NCBI GenBank assembly: GCA_020637515.1
Contig: JACKKG010000001.1
Location: forward strand, 2,820,501-2,884,500
Source: Rhodobacter sp.
GTDB lineage: Bacteria; Pseudomonadota; Alphaproteobacteria; Rhodobacterales; Rhodobacteraceae
DNA length: 64,000 bases
Direction of reading: 5' to 3'
This document shows, one piece after another, positions 34,238 to 41,718 of the stretch. Under the pieces are notes generated by a model. It saw nothing but the letters and a program-made list of their open reading frames with translations. It did no database searches and was not told where the DNA came from. The first letter of the stretch is position 1. Every line of letters starts with the position of its first letter. The position numbers were made by a program, and so were the translations under genes.

Positions 34238-35409
34238 CCCAATCCCTGCCCGACCTGGCGCAGGATCGCCACGACCTGATCCTGCGCCGCGGTCGGCAGC
34301 CAGTCCTGGCGCAGCGTGATGCCGATCGGCCGCATCGAGCCGGGCAACCGCACCGCCAGCGGCTTCAGGGCGCCCAGGGCGATCTCGGCCCCGGCCTGCA
34401 AGCGGCTGATGCAGCCGATATGATCCGTCATGCCCAGCAATTCGCGCATCAGGATGGGTGAGCTGCTCTCGATGATCGCGGGCCGCGCGCCGGCGGGCAG
34501 CGGCGCCATGAAGCGTTCGAAATGCGCCCGCGACGGCGTCCCCTCGGGCGGCAGAACCCAGGGATGGCGGGCCAGCGCCGCAAGATCGGGCACCGCGTGG
34601 CCGACCAGCGGGTGCCCGGGCCGCGCCACCAGCACCAGGTCGTCGGTGAACAGCGCCTGTTGCACCACATCCGCGACCGGCGCGGGATCGCGCAGCGCGC
34701 CGATCAGCAGGTCGATCTCGCCCCGTCTGAGGCCGGCCAGGAGGTCGTCATAGGGCCCGTCCAGAACCGCGACCGGCATCGTCGGGCGCAACCGGCGGAA
34801 CTCGGCGATGACGCGCGGCAACACGATCGAGCGTGACAGCGGCATGGCGCCGATGACGATACGCCCGGCCTCGCGCCCGGACAGTTCGGCCAGCTCGGCG
34901 GCGGCCTGTTCCAGTTCGCGAAAGCACAGCCGCGCCGCGTCGGCCAGCGCCTGCGCCGCGCGCGCCGGCTGCATCCGCTTGCCGGCCCGGTGAAACAGCG
35001 GGCGGCCGGCCTCGGATTCCAGCTGCGTCACTGCCCGGTGGACGGTCGGCTGCGACAGCCCCAGGCGCTGCGCCGCCAGCGTGAAGTTCTCGGCGTCGCG
35101 CACCGCGATCAACGCCGTCAACTGGGCGCGCGTCGCCGTCAGAACCAGCCGCGGCGCCAGCGTCGTCAGCGCGGCATCGAGCCGCCCCAGCGCCCGGCGA
35201 ACGCGCAGGCCATAGGCGCGGCCGGCCTCGGTCGGACCGGCGGCCTCGCGACCGTGATGGATCAGTGCCACGCCGGCCTCGGATTCCAGCCGCGCCAGCG
35301 CCTGCGAGGCGGCAGGCTGCGAAATGTTGCACGCCCGCGCCGCCGCGGTGATCGTGCCCTGATCCAGCACCGCCAGAAACACCCTGAGATGGCGCAGGCT
35401 GGGCGTCAT
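34192..35409 (-). CDS. LysR-type regulator with two tandem helix-turn-helix domains
   Basis: 405 residues, about 100 longer than a normal LysR protein. The extra length is a second winged helix-turn-helix: the first is LRHLRVFLAVLDQG with ARACNISQPAASQALARLE (residues 5-50), the second LTALIAVRDAENF with AQRLGLSQPTVHRAVTQLE (about residues 98-145). A single C-terminal substrate-binding domain follows. Start ATG 35409 overlaps the DUF1932 stop (ATGA). Its position next to galBCD suggests control of the lower aromatic pathway, as LysR-type GalR does in Pseudomonas putida. The C terminus overlaps the acyl-CoA dehydrogenase tail to tail. Confidence 0.88.
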   Translation of the reverse strand: MTPSLRHLRVFLAVLDQGTITAAARACNISQPAASQALARLESEAGVALIHHGREAAGPTEAGRAYGLRVRRALGRLDAALTTLAPRLVLTATRAQLTALIAVRDAENFTLAAQRLGLSQPTVHRAVTQLESEAGRPLFHRAGKRMQPARAAQALADAARLCFRELEQAAAELAELSGREAGRIVIGAMPLSRSIVLPRVIAEFRRLRPTMPVAVLDGPYDDLLAGLRRGEIDLLIGALRDPAPVADVVQQALFTDDLVLVARPGHPLVGHAVPDLAALARHPWVLPPEGTPSRAHFERFMAPLPAGARPAIIESSSPILMRELLGMTDHIGCISRLQAGAEIALGALKPLAVRLPGSMRPIGITLRQDWLPTAAQDQVVAILRQVGQGLGQAAGLATGPSATAT

Positions 35410-36254
35410 GGATCGAGCCCGCGCAACAACCCATCCGCCCGCGCGGGGAACCCGTCCTCCATCGCGACCTCGAGCGTGGCGATCTGGTCCTGCCACGCGG
35501 CGGTGGCGCTGGCCATGCGGTCGGGCAGCCCCAGTTCGCGCAGCGTGCGGGCGACCTCGCGCATCTCGGCGGCGCGGCGGCGCCCGTGCACGGCCATGCG
35601 TTCCAGATTGTAGGCACTGCGCGCCGTCCAGTCGAAGCCGGGGTCGCTGGCCTGGAGACTGGCCAGCACCGCCGCATCGGCGCCGGCCCGGCGCGCAGCC
35701 AGCAGGCATTCGGCGGTCAGGGCCTCGATCCCCTTGATCATGACCGATCGCAACATCTTGACGGTCGAGGCCTGCCCCACCTGGTCCCCGGCCTCGTGCG
35801 GCGACATGCCCAGCGTGCGCAAGGCCGCGGCCGCCGCCTGCGTATGGGGCCCCGCGATCAACAGGGGCACCGCGACCCGCGCGGGGTATACTGGCGCCAT
35901 GATCGCCACATCGACATAGCGCCCGCCCGCCGCTTCGATCGCCCGGGCGGCCCGCGTCTTGGTGCCGGGCGAACAGGAATTGCCGTCGAACCACAGCGCC
36001 CCCGGCGCGAGATGCGGGGCGCATTCCTCGGCCGCGGCCTCGGCGCGGTCGGCGGTGACCAGGCACCAGACCAACCCCGCGCCATCCAGTGCCCCGGCCC
36101 GGTCGGTGCCGCGCACGCCCTGGGCCCGCATGGCATCCTCGAGGCCGGGTTTCACGTCAAAGCCCCGGACCCCGGCCAGCCCGCCGCGCGCGAACGAGCC
36201 GGCAAAGGCGCGCGCCGCCTCGCCGAAACCGATGAAGGCCAGCGTGTCCGCCAT
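35406..36254 (-). CDS. NAD(P)-dependent oxidoreductase, DUF1932 type
   Basis: 282-residue protein of the 6-phosphogluconate / beta-hydroxyacid dehydrogenase superfamily with a C-terminal DUF1932 domain. Seen: N-terminal Rossmann motif IGFGEAARAFAGSFARGG, DGNSCSPGTKTRAA and the catalytic-type Lys in STVKMLRSVMIKGIEAL. It is divergent from galB and coupled to the LysR gene. Its place in 4-oxalomesaconate gene clusters suggests reduction or oxidation of an acyclic keto acid of that pathway, but no reaction is established. Confidence 0.85.
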   Translation of the reverse strand: MADTLAFIGFGEAARAFAGSFARGGLAGVRGFDVKPGLEDAMRAQGVRGTDRAGALDGAGLVWCLVTADRAEAAAEECAPHLAPGALWFDGNSCSPGTKTRAARAIEAAGGRYVDVAIMAPVYPARVAVPLLIAGPHTQAAAAALRTLGMSPHEAGDQVGQASTVKMLRSVMIKGIEALTAECLLAARRAGADAAVLASLQASDPGFDWTARSAYNLERMAVHGRRRAAEMREVARTLRELGLPDRMASATAAWQDQIATLEVAMEDGFPARADGLLRGLDP

Positions 36255-36303
36255 GAGGTCCCCCCTGCGTTGCCCTGGAATCGACTATAGCACGCCCTTA
36301 TGC

Positions 36304-36313
36304 CCGTGCACGG
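36304..36313. promoter_or_regulatory. CCGTGCACGG palindrome in the galB/DUF1932 divergent region
   Basis: Perfect 10-bp palindrome in the 123-base divergent gap, 65 bases upstream of galB. It could be part of a binding site for the double-HTH LysR regulator; in GC-rich DNA a chance palindrome of this length is possible, hence the low score. Confidence 0.3.
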
Positions 36314-36377
36314 CTTTCCGATTTGCCAAGCGCGGGCCCGATCCGCAATCTTCCGGCAAGCTTCCGGAGGAGACATC

Positions 36378-37109
36378 ATGTCGCAGAACAAGACCGCGCT
36401 CATCGTCAGCGCCCATGCCGCCGATTTCGTCTGGCGCTGCGGCGGCGCCATCGCCCTGCACGCCGAACTGGGCTACAACGTCACCGTCGTCTGCCTGTCC
36501 TATGGCGAGCGCGGCGAAAGCGCCAAGCTTTGGAAAGAGGGCAAGACCCTGGACCAGGTGAAGGCGATCCGCAAATCCGAGGCCGAGGCCGCCGCCAAGG
36601 TGCTTGGAGTGCACGATCTGGTCGAATTCGACCTGGGCGACTATCCGATGGACTTCACCCGCGAGACGCGCATGAAGCTGGTCGATGTGATGCGCAAGGT
36701 GCAGCCGTCGTTCATCATGTCGCATTCGAAATGGGACCCCTACAATTCGGATCACATGCAGACCACGCAGATCGTGCTGGAATGCCGCGCCACCGCGCAG
36801 GCCTGGGGCCATAACCCGGGCGAAAAGGTGCTGGGCGCGCCGCAGGTCTACCTGTTCGAGCCGCACCAGACCGAACAGATGGGCTGGAAGCCCGACGTGT
36901 TCCTGGACATCACCTCGGTGTGGGACAAGAAGCGCGCGGCGATGGAGGCGATGAACGGCCAGGTCCATCTGTGGGACTTCTACACCCGCGCCGCGCAGCA
37001 GCGCGCCAACCATTTCAAGCGCAACTCGGGCGGCCAGGCGGGCGGTCGTGACTGCAAATACGCCGAAGGGTTCGAATCGATCTTTCCGCGCACGGTGGAC
37101 GTGCTTTGA
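36378..37109 (+). CDS. galB: 4-oxalomesaconate hydratase, GalB type (PIG-L/LmbE fold)
   Basis: 243-residue protein strongly resembling Pseudomonas putida GalB, the zinc enzyme that hydrates 4-oxalomesaconate to 4-carboxy-4-hydroxy-2-oxoadipate. Seen: VSAHAADFVWRCGGAIALHA with the family AHxxD-like metal motif, CLSYGERGESAKLW, SHSKWDPYNSDH, EPHQTEQMGWKPD and DITSVWDKK. ATG 36378 follows GGAGGAGACATC; an upstream in-frame start would give an unrelated extension. First gene of a plus-strand run galB, galC, galD. Confidence 0.93.
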   Translation: MSQNKTALIVSAHAADFVWRCGGAIALHAELGYNVTVVCLSYGERGESAKLWKEGKTLDQVKAIRKSEAEAAAKVLGVHDLVEFDLGDYPMDFTRETRMKLVDVMRKVQPSFIMSHSKWDPYNSDHMQTTQIVLECRATAQAWGHNPGEKVLGAPQVYLFEPHQTEQMGWKPDVFLDITSVWDKKRAAMEAMNGQVHLWDFYTRAAQQRANHFKRNSGGQAGGRDCKYAEGFESIFPRTVDVL

Positions 37110-37204
37110 AACGCGCGTCGCGCGGGGGCAAGCGCCGCGCGGCGTGACCGCGCACAGGCCGGCAAGCGGCCTGTGCGAACCTACTTCAGGCGAAAGGGCA
37201 AAGC

Positions 37205-37876
37205 ATGGGCGTAGTCGTTCAGAAGATCGAGCGCGCGGACACGGGGCTGATCGAGGCCCTGGGCCGCGCCGGTGTCGCCACCGTGCACGAGGCGCAGGGG
37301 CGCACCGGGCTGATGGGCGCCAGGATGCGGCCGATCCAGCAGGATCTGACGATCGCGGGCAGCGCGGTGACGATCTCGGCGCCGCCTGGCGACAACTGGA
37401 TGATCCATGTCGCCATTGAACAGTTGCAGGCGGGCGACGTGATGGTGCTGGCGCCGACCTCGCCTTGCGACATGGGTTATTTCGGCGACCTTCTGGCCAC
37501 CAGCGCGATGGCGCGCGGCTGCCGGGCGCTGATCATCGACGCGGGCGTGCGCGACACGCGCGACCTGCGCTCCATGGGGTTCGGCGTGTGGTCCACCGCC
37601 GTATCGGCGCAAGGCACGGTGAAGGAGACGCTGGGATCGGTCAACGTGCCGGTGGTCTGCGCGGGGGCGCTGGTCAACCCGGGCGACGTGGTGATCGCGG
37701 ATGACGACGGCGTCGTCATCGTGCCGCGCGCGAAGGCGGCCGAGGTGCAGGCGGCGGCGCAGAAGCGGCTCGATGCCGAGGAGGCCAAGCGCCAGCGGCT
37801 GGCCGCGGGCGAGCTGGGCCTCGACATCTATGCGATGCGGCCGCGGCTGGCGGACAAGGGGCTGACCTACATCTGA
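37205..37876 (+). CDS. galC: 4-carboxy-4-hydroxy-2-oxoadipate aldolase (LigK/GalC)
   Basis: 223-residue class II aldolase of the RraA-like family that splits 4-carboxy-4-hydroxy-2-oxoadipate to pyruvate and oxaloacetate and can decarboxylate oxaloacetate. Seen: the metal/pyruvate motif G-D ... R-D with GDLLATSAMARGCRALIIDA followed by GVRDTRDL, and GDNWMIHVAIEQLQAGDV. Followed after 9 bases by hairpin repeat copy A, before galD. Confidence 0.95.
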   Translation: MGVVVQKIERADTGLIEALGRAGVATVHEAQGRTGLMGARMRPIQQDLTIAGSAVTISAPPGDNWMIHVAIEQLQAGDVMVLAPTSPCDMGYFGDLLATSAMARGCRALIIDAGVRDTRDLRSMGFGVWSTAVSAQGTVKETLGSVNVPVVCAGALVNPGDVVIADDDGVVIVPRAKAAEVQAAAQKRLDAEEAKRQRLAAGELGLDIYAMRPRLADKGLTYI

Positions 37877-37885
37877 CGGAGCGTC

Positions 37886-37972
37886 GGGGGGCTGCCGCCC
37901 CCCGAACCCCCCGCCCAAAGGGGGTTTTCCACCCCCTTTGGATACCCCCGAGGATATTTCGGGCACAAAGAG
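37886..37972 (+). repeat. 3'-end hairpin repeat, copy A (subfamily I)
   Basis: Begins 9 bases after the galC stop. Hairpin 1: GGGGGGC-TGCC-GCCCCCC (37886-37903). Hairpin 2: CCAAAGGGGG (37915-37924), loop TTTTCCA, CCCCCTTTGG (37932-37941). Possible hairpin 3: CCCGA ... TCGGG around the loop GGATATT. Ends GGCACAAAGAGG, which leads directly into the galD ribosome binding site. Related to copies B, C and D. Confidence 0.85.
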
Positions 37973-37985
37973 GAAAGGGCGCGTG

Positions 37986-39050
37986 ATGGATCCGGTGCTG
38001 GACGGCATTCCCTGTCTGTGGATGCGGGGCGGGACCTCGAAAGGGGCGTATTTCCTGGCGTCGGACCTGCCGGCAGACGCGGCCCTGCGCGATGCGCTAT
38101 TGCTCAGGATCATGGGCAGTCCCGATCCGCGGCAAGTGGACGGGATCGGCGGCGCGGACCCCTTGATGTCCAAGGTGGCGATCCTGGCGCCACCCTCGCG
38201 CCCGGATGCGGATCTGGACTATCTGTTCCTTCAGGTCTTTGTGGATCAGGCGTTGGTCTCGGATGCGCAGGCGTGTGGCAACATCCTGGCCGGGGTCGGC
38301 CCCGCGGCCATCGAGCGCGGACTGGTGGCGGCGCGCGGTGACGAGACGACGGTGCGCATTCACATGCTGAACACGGGCGAAGTATCGACCGCGCGGGTGC
38401 AGACCCCGGACGGGCGCGTGCGTTATGACGGCGACGCGCATATCGACGGGGTGCCCGGCACCCACGCGCCGATTCCGCTGATGTTCCAGAACATCGCCGG
38501 GTCGATGTGCGGCGCGCTGCTGCCCTCGGGGTCGGCGGTGGATGTCATCGACGGCGTGCGCTGCACGTTGATCGACAACGGCATGCCCTGCGTCATCATG
38601 GCGGCCGCCGATTTCGGCCTGACCGGGCAGGAAAGCCGCGAGGCGCTGGACGCCAACACCGACCTGAAGGCGCGGCTCGAGGCGATCCGCCTCAAGGTCG
38701 GGCCGATGATGGCCCTGGGCGACGTGACCGAGAAGTCGGTGCCGAAGATGACCCTGGTGTCGGCCCCCGCGCAGGGCGGCGCGATAAACACGCGCAGTTT
38801 CATTCCGCACCGTTGCCATGCCTCGATCGGGGTCTTTGCCGCGGTCAGCGTGGCCACCGCCTGCACCCTGCCCGGCTCGCCCGCCGCCGCCCTGGCGCGG
38901 GTGCCCGCCGACGGGCGCTTTCTGATCGAACACCCGACCGGCGCGGCCGAGGTGCTGATCGAAACCGACGCGCAGGGCCGCGTGACCGGCGCCGGCACGT
39001 TGCGCACTGCGCGCAAGCTGTTCGACGGGCGCGTCTTTCCGCGCGCGTGA
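37986..39050 (+). CDS. galD: 4-oxalomesaconate tautomerase (LigU/GalD, PrpF family)
   Basis: 354-residue PrpF-fold isomerase converting keto and enol or double-bond isomers of 4-oxalomesaconate ahead of hydration by GalB. I chose ATG 37986, giving the family N terminus MDPVLDGIPCLWMRGGTSKG. Seen: QACGNILAGVGPAAIERG with the conserved Cys and GGAINTRSFIPHRCHASIGV. Together with galB and galC it completes the lower part of the protocatechuate 4,5-cleavage or gallate route; no LigAB or GalA dioxygenase is in the window. Confidence 0.93.
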   Translation: MDPVLDGIPCLWMRGGTSKGAYFLASDLPADAALRDALLLRIMGSPDPRQVDGIGGADPLMSKVAILAPPSRPDADLDYLFLQVFVDQALVSDAQACGNILAGVGPAAIERGLVAARGDETTVRIHMLNTGEVSTARVQTPDGRVRYDGDAHIDGVPGTHAPIPLMFQNIAGSMCGALLPSGSAVDVIDGVRCTLIDNGMPCVIMAAADFGLTGQESREALDANTDLKARLEAIRLKVGPMMALGDVTEKSVPKMTLVSAPAQGGAINTRSFIPHRCHASIGVFAAVSVATACTLPGSPAAALARVPADGRFLIEHPTGAAEVLIETDAQGRVTGAGTLRTARKLFDGRVFPRA

Positions 39051-39121
39051 AGAGGCTTGCGCAGCGCGGCAGGACGCGGAATAAGGGCGCGCAACCCACC
39101 CCGCGCATTGCCCGGACCCCC

Positions 39122-39787
39122 ATGCCTGACACCGCCTGGATCGACCGCTTCGAGGGCCTCGCCAAGCTGCCCGAGTCGATCCGTGCCAGTCTGGCGGATC
39201 GCGGGCACATGCTGCATGTCGCCAGGGGCACCGTGCTGTTCGCACCGGGGATGGAGCCGATCAACCTGCTGCTGCTGCTGGAGGGCACGGTGCGGGTTCA
39301 GCAAAGTTCGGACAGCGGGCGCGAGATCGTGCTCTACCGGGTCGAGGCGGGGGAAAGCTGCGTGTTGACCTCGGCCTGTCTGCTGGCGCACGAGGATTAC
39401 GCGGCAGAGGGCGTGGCGGAAACCGACGTGACCGCAGTCGCCATCCCGCGCGCGATCTTCGACGATCTGGTGGGCCGGTCGCGGCAATTCCGGGACTTTG
39501 TCTTTCAGGCCTATGCGCGGCGCATGACCGACCTGTTTCGCGTCATCGACGAAGTCGCCTTCGGGCGCATCGACGTGCGGCTGGCGGAACGCCTGCTGGC
39601 CCTGGCCCGGGGCACCGGCGCCGTGCAGGCCACGCATCAGCAACTGGCGGCAGAGCTGGGCACCGCGCGCGAGGTGGTGTCGCGGCAGTTGACCGAATTC
39701 CAGCGCCGGGGCTGGATCGGCCAGTCGCGCGGGCTGGTGACGCTGACCGATCCCCAAGCCTTGGCGACGGTGGCCGCCCCGGGCTGA
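39122..39787 (+). CDS. Crp/Fnr family regulator with a paired-cysteine motif
   Basis: 221-residue Crp/Fnr-type regulator: cyclic-nucleotide-type beta-roll (residues 15-130), long helix, and C-terminal helix-turn-helix (ATHQQLAAELGTAREVVSRQ). It lacks the N-terminal Cys cluster of oxygen-sensing Fnr. Two cysteines (C80 and C86, in ESCVLTSACLL) are the only obvious redox-capable residues. It sits 71 bases after galD but directly upstream of the sulfide oxidation fusion gene and a SulP transporter, so a sulfur-related or redox signal is plausible. Regulation of galD is the alternative. Both are inference. Confidence 0.88.
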   Translation: MPDTAWIDRFEGLAKLPESIRASLADRGHMLHVARGTVLFAPGMEPINLLLLLEGTVRVQQSSDSGREIVLYRVEAGESCVLTSACLLAHEDYAAEGVAETDVTAVAIPRAIFDDLVGRSRQFRDFVFQAYARRMTDLFRVIDEVAFGRIDVRLAERLLALARGTGAVQATHQQLAAELGTAREVVSRQLTEFQRRGWIGQSRGLVTLTDPQALATVAAPG

Positions 39788-39813
39788 AGCGCCGGTCCGA
39801 GGCCCCGCCCCTG

Positions 39814-39839
39814 CCCCGGGTTCGGGCCCCGGGTTCGGG
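39814..39839. repeat. Tandem duplication of a 13-mer
   Basis: CCCCGGGTTCGGG at 39814-39826 is repeated exactly at 39827-39839, 26 bases after the Crp/Fnr stop. Each unit can fold on itself (CCCGGG core). It may act as a weak transcription end or be simple slippage. Confidence 0.85.
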
Positions 39840-39865
39840 CCCGGCCCATCGCGGTGCGGCGAGAT

Positions 39866-39891
39866 CATTCATACATTTATTTTCTTGAATG
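39866..39891. promoter_or_regulatory. Inverted repeat in AT-rich promoter of the DUF442-SQOR gene
   Basis: CATTCA (39866-39871) and TGAATG (39886-39891) form an inverted repeat with a 14-base AT-rich centre, in the only AT-rich stretch of the 211-base gap; TGTGA-N5-TCAC (39891-39904 region) overlaps its right end. The spacing differs from the ATTC-N8-GAAT reported for the sulfide sensor SqrR. A candidate site for a sulfide- or Crp/Fnr-type regulator. Confidence 0.5.
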
Positions 39892-39998
39892 TGACAAACT
39901 CACTGACCGCGACCGGCATAACCTTTACCTCAGCCCCAGCTTTTCGGACCGCGCCCGCGCGCGCGGCCGGGATTTCCCCTTTTGCCGATGAGGAATGC

Positions 39999-41678
39999 AT
40001 GGATCCGAGGAAAATTTCCGACCTGTTGTCGGTCAGCCCGCAGATTGCGCCCGAAGATGTCGCCAAGGCCCGCGCGGCGGGGTTTCGCGCCATCGTCTGC
40101 AATCGCCCCGACGGCGAAGGGGCCGATCAGCCCAGCTTCGAGGAAATCGAAGCCGCCGCGCGCGCGCAGGGCATGGAGGCGCGCTATATCCCCGTGACCG
40201 CCGGCATGGTGCGCGATGACGACGCCGAGGCGATGGGCGTCGCCATGCGCGAACTGCCGGGCCCGGTGCTGGCCTATTGCCGCACCGGCACGCGCTCGGC
40301 CACGCTGTGGTCGCTGAGCGAGGCCAGGACGCGCCCGATCACCGACATCCTGGCGATGACCAAAGCCGCCGGCTACGACATGAACGGTGTCGCGCGGCGC
40401 ATCGCCAATGGCGGCAAGACCCCCACCGACACGGGCGACGCGAAATTCGACGTGGTGATCGTCGGCGCGGGCGCCGGCGGGATCTCGGTTGCGTCCAGTC
40501 TGAAGGCGCGCAAGCCCGATCTGGACATCGCCCTGATCGATCCGGCCGACATCCACTATTATCAGCCCGGCTGGACCATGGTCGGCGGCGGTGTGTTCGA
40601 CGCCGCGGTCACGGCCCGCACCATGGGCGAGTTGATTCCCCGCGGCGTGCATTGGATCAAATCCGCCGTCGCCGCCTTTGAGCCGGCCAACAACGCGGTC
40701 ATCCTGGACGGGTGCCGGGTGGTGAAATACGACCGGCTGATCGTGTCCCCGGGGTTGAAACTGGACTGGGGGCGGATCGAGGGGCTGGTGGAAACCCTGG
40801 GACGCAATGGCGTCACCTCGAACTATCGCTATGACCTGGCGCCCTATACCTGGGAGCTGGTGCAGGGGCTGAAATCGGGCCGGGCGATCTTTTCGCAGCC
40901 GCCGATGCCCATCAAATGCGCGGGTGCGCCGCAAAAGGCGATGTATCTCAGCGCCGACGCCTGGTTGCGGCGCCGCGTCCTGAAGGACATCGAAATCCAG
41001 TTCAACAACGCCGGCGGCGTGCTGTTCGGGGTCAAGGATTACGTCCCCGCGCTGGAGGGCTATGTCGCGAAATACGGCATCAAGACCAATTTCTTCCACA
41101 CGCTGATCGCCGTGGACGGGCCGGGCCGCACGGCGACCTTCCGCGTCGCCAGGCCGGACTCCGAGCCCGAGACGGTGACCACGGACTTCGACATGCTGCA
41201 CGTCGTGCCCCCGCAGGTCGCGCCCGATTTCATCCGCGTCTCGCCCCTGGCCGACGCGGCGGGTTGGGTGGATGTCGATCAGAACACCCTCAGGCACAAG
41301 AGTTTCGACAACATCTGGTCGCTCGGCGACGTGATGAACGCGCCCAACGCCAAGACCGCCGCCGCCGCGCGGATGCAGGCGCCGGTCGTGGCGCAGAACG
41401 TGGCCGACGACATCGACGGCAAGGGCCCGACCTCCAGCTACAATGGCTATGGCTCGTGCCCGCTGACGGTGGAGCGCGGCAAGATCGTGCTGGCCGAATT
41501 CGGCTATGGCGGCGTGCTGTTGCCCAGTTTCCCGAAATTCGTGATCGACGGCACCAAACCTTCGCGCGCGGCCTGGCTGCTCAAGGAAAAGCTGCTGCCG
41601 CCGGTTTACTGGAAGGGGATGTTGCGCGGCAAGGAATGGATGGTGAAACCCGAAAAGATCACCGCCCGGACCTCGTGA
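39999..41678 (+). CDS. Fusion: DUF442 sulfurtransferase/phosphatase-like domain + SQOR-type sulfide:quinone oxidoreductase
   Basis: 559-residue two-domain protein. Residues 1-135: DUF442/TIGR01244 domain with the CX5R loop YCRTGTRS (Cys94). Residues 150-559: FAD oxidoreductase starting with VVIVGAGAGG. The second half resembles human-type SQOR rather than bacterial SQR: KCAGAPQKAMYLS (Cys307) and YGSCPLTVERGKIVLAEF (Cys487) supply the two redox cysteines, and the third Cys of type I SQR is absent (SPGLKLDWGRIEGL). It would oxidise sulfide and pass the sulfane sulfur on, possibly to the fused domain. ATG 39999 follows GAGGAATGC; earlier starts read through the promoter repeat. A SulP gene follows. 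Confidence 0.9.
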   Translation: MDPRKISDLLSVSPQIAPEDVAKARAAGFRAIVCNRPDGEGADQPSFEEIEAAARAQGMEARYIPVTAGMVRDDDAEAMGVAMRELPGPVLAYCRTGTRSATLWSLSEARTRPITDILAMTKAAGYDMNGVARRIANGGKTPTDTGDAKFDVVIVGAGAGGISVASSLKARKPDLDIALIDPADIHYYQPGWTMVGGGVFDAAVTARTMGELIPRGVHWIKSAVAAFEPANNAVILDGCRVVKYDRLIVSPGLKLDWGRIEGLVETLGRNGVTSNYRYDLAPYTWELVQGLKSGRAIFSQPPMPIKCAGAPQKAMYLSADAWLRRRVLKDIEIQFNNAGGVLFGVKDYVPALEGYVAKYGIKTNFFHTLIAVDGPGRTATFRVARPDSEPETVTTDFDMLHVVPPQVAPDFIRVSPLADAAGWVDVDQNTLRHKSFDNIWSLGDVMNAPNAKTAAAARMQAPVVAQNVADDIDGKGPTSSYNGYGSCPLTVERGKIVLAEFGYGGVLLPSFPKFVIDGTKPSRAAWLLKEKLLPPVYWKGMLRGKEWMVKPEKITARTS

Positions 41679-41718
41679 GGCGCCCCGACCCGATACCCCG
41701 AGACTGAAAGAAAAGACC

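Noticed and set aside
37060..37090. tRNA-like GGTTCGAATC
   Set aside because: Only the T-loop-like string is present, inside galB; no matching cloverleaf stems.
39866..39891. Exact SqrR operator
   Set aside because: The repeat arms are separated by 14 bases (16 between ATTC and GAAT), not the 8 reported for SqrR, so only a general operator call is made.
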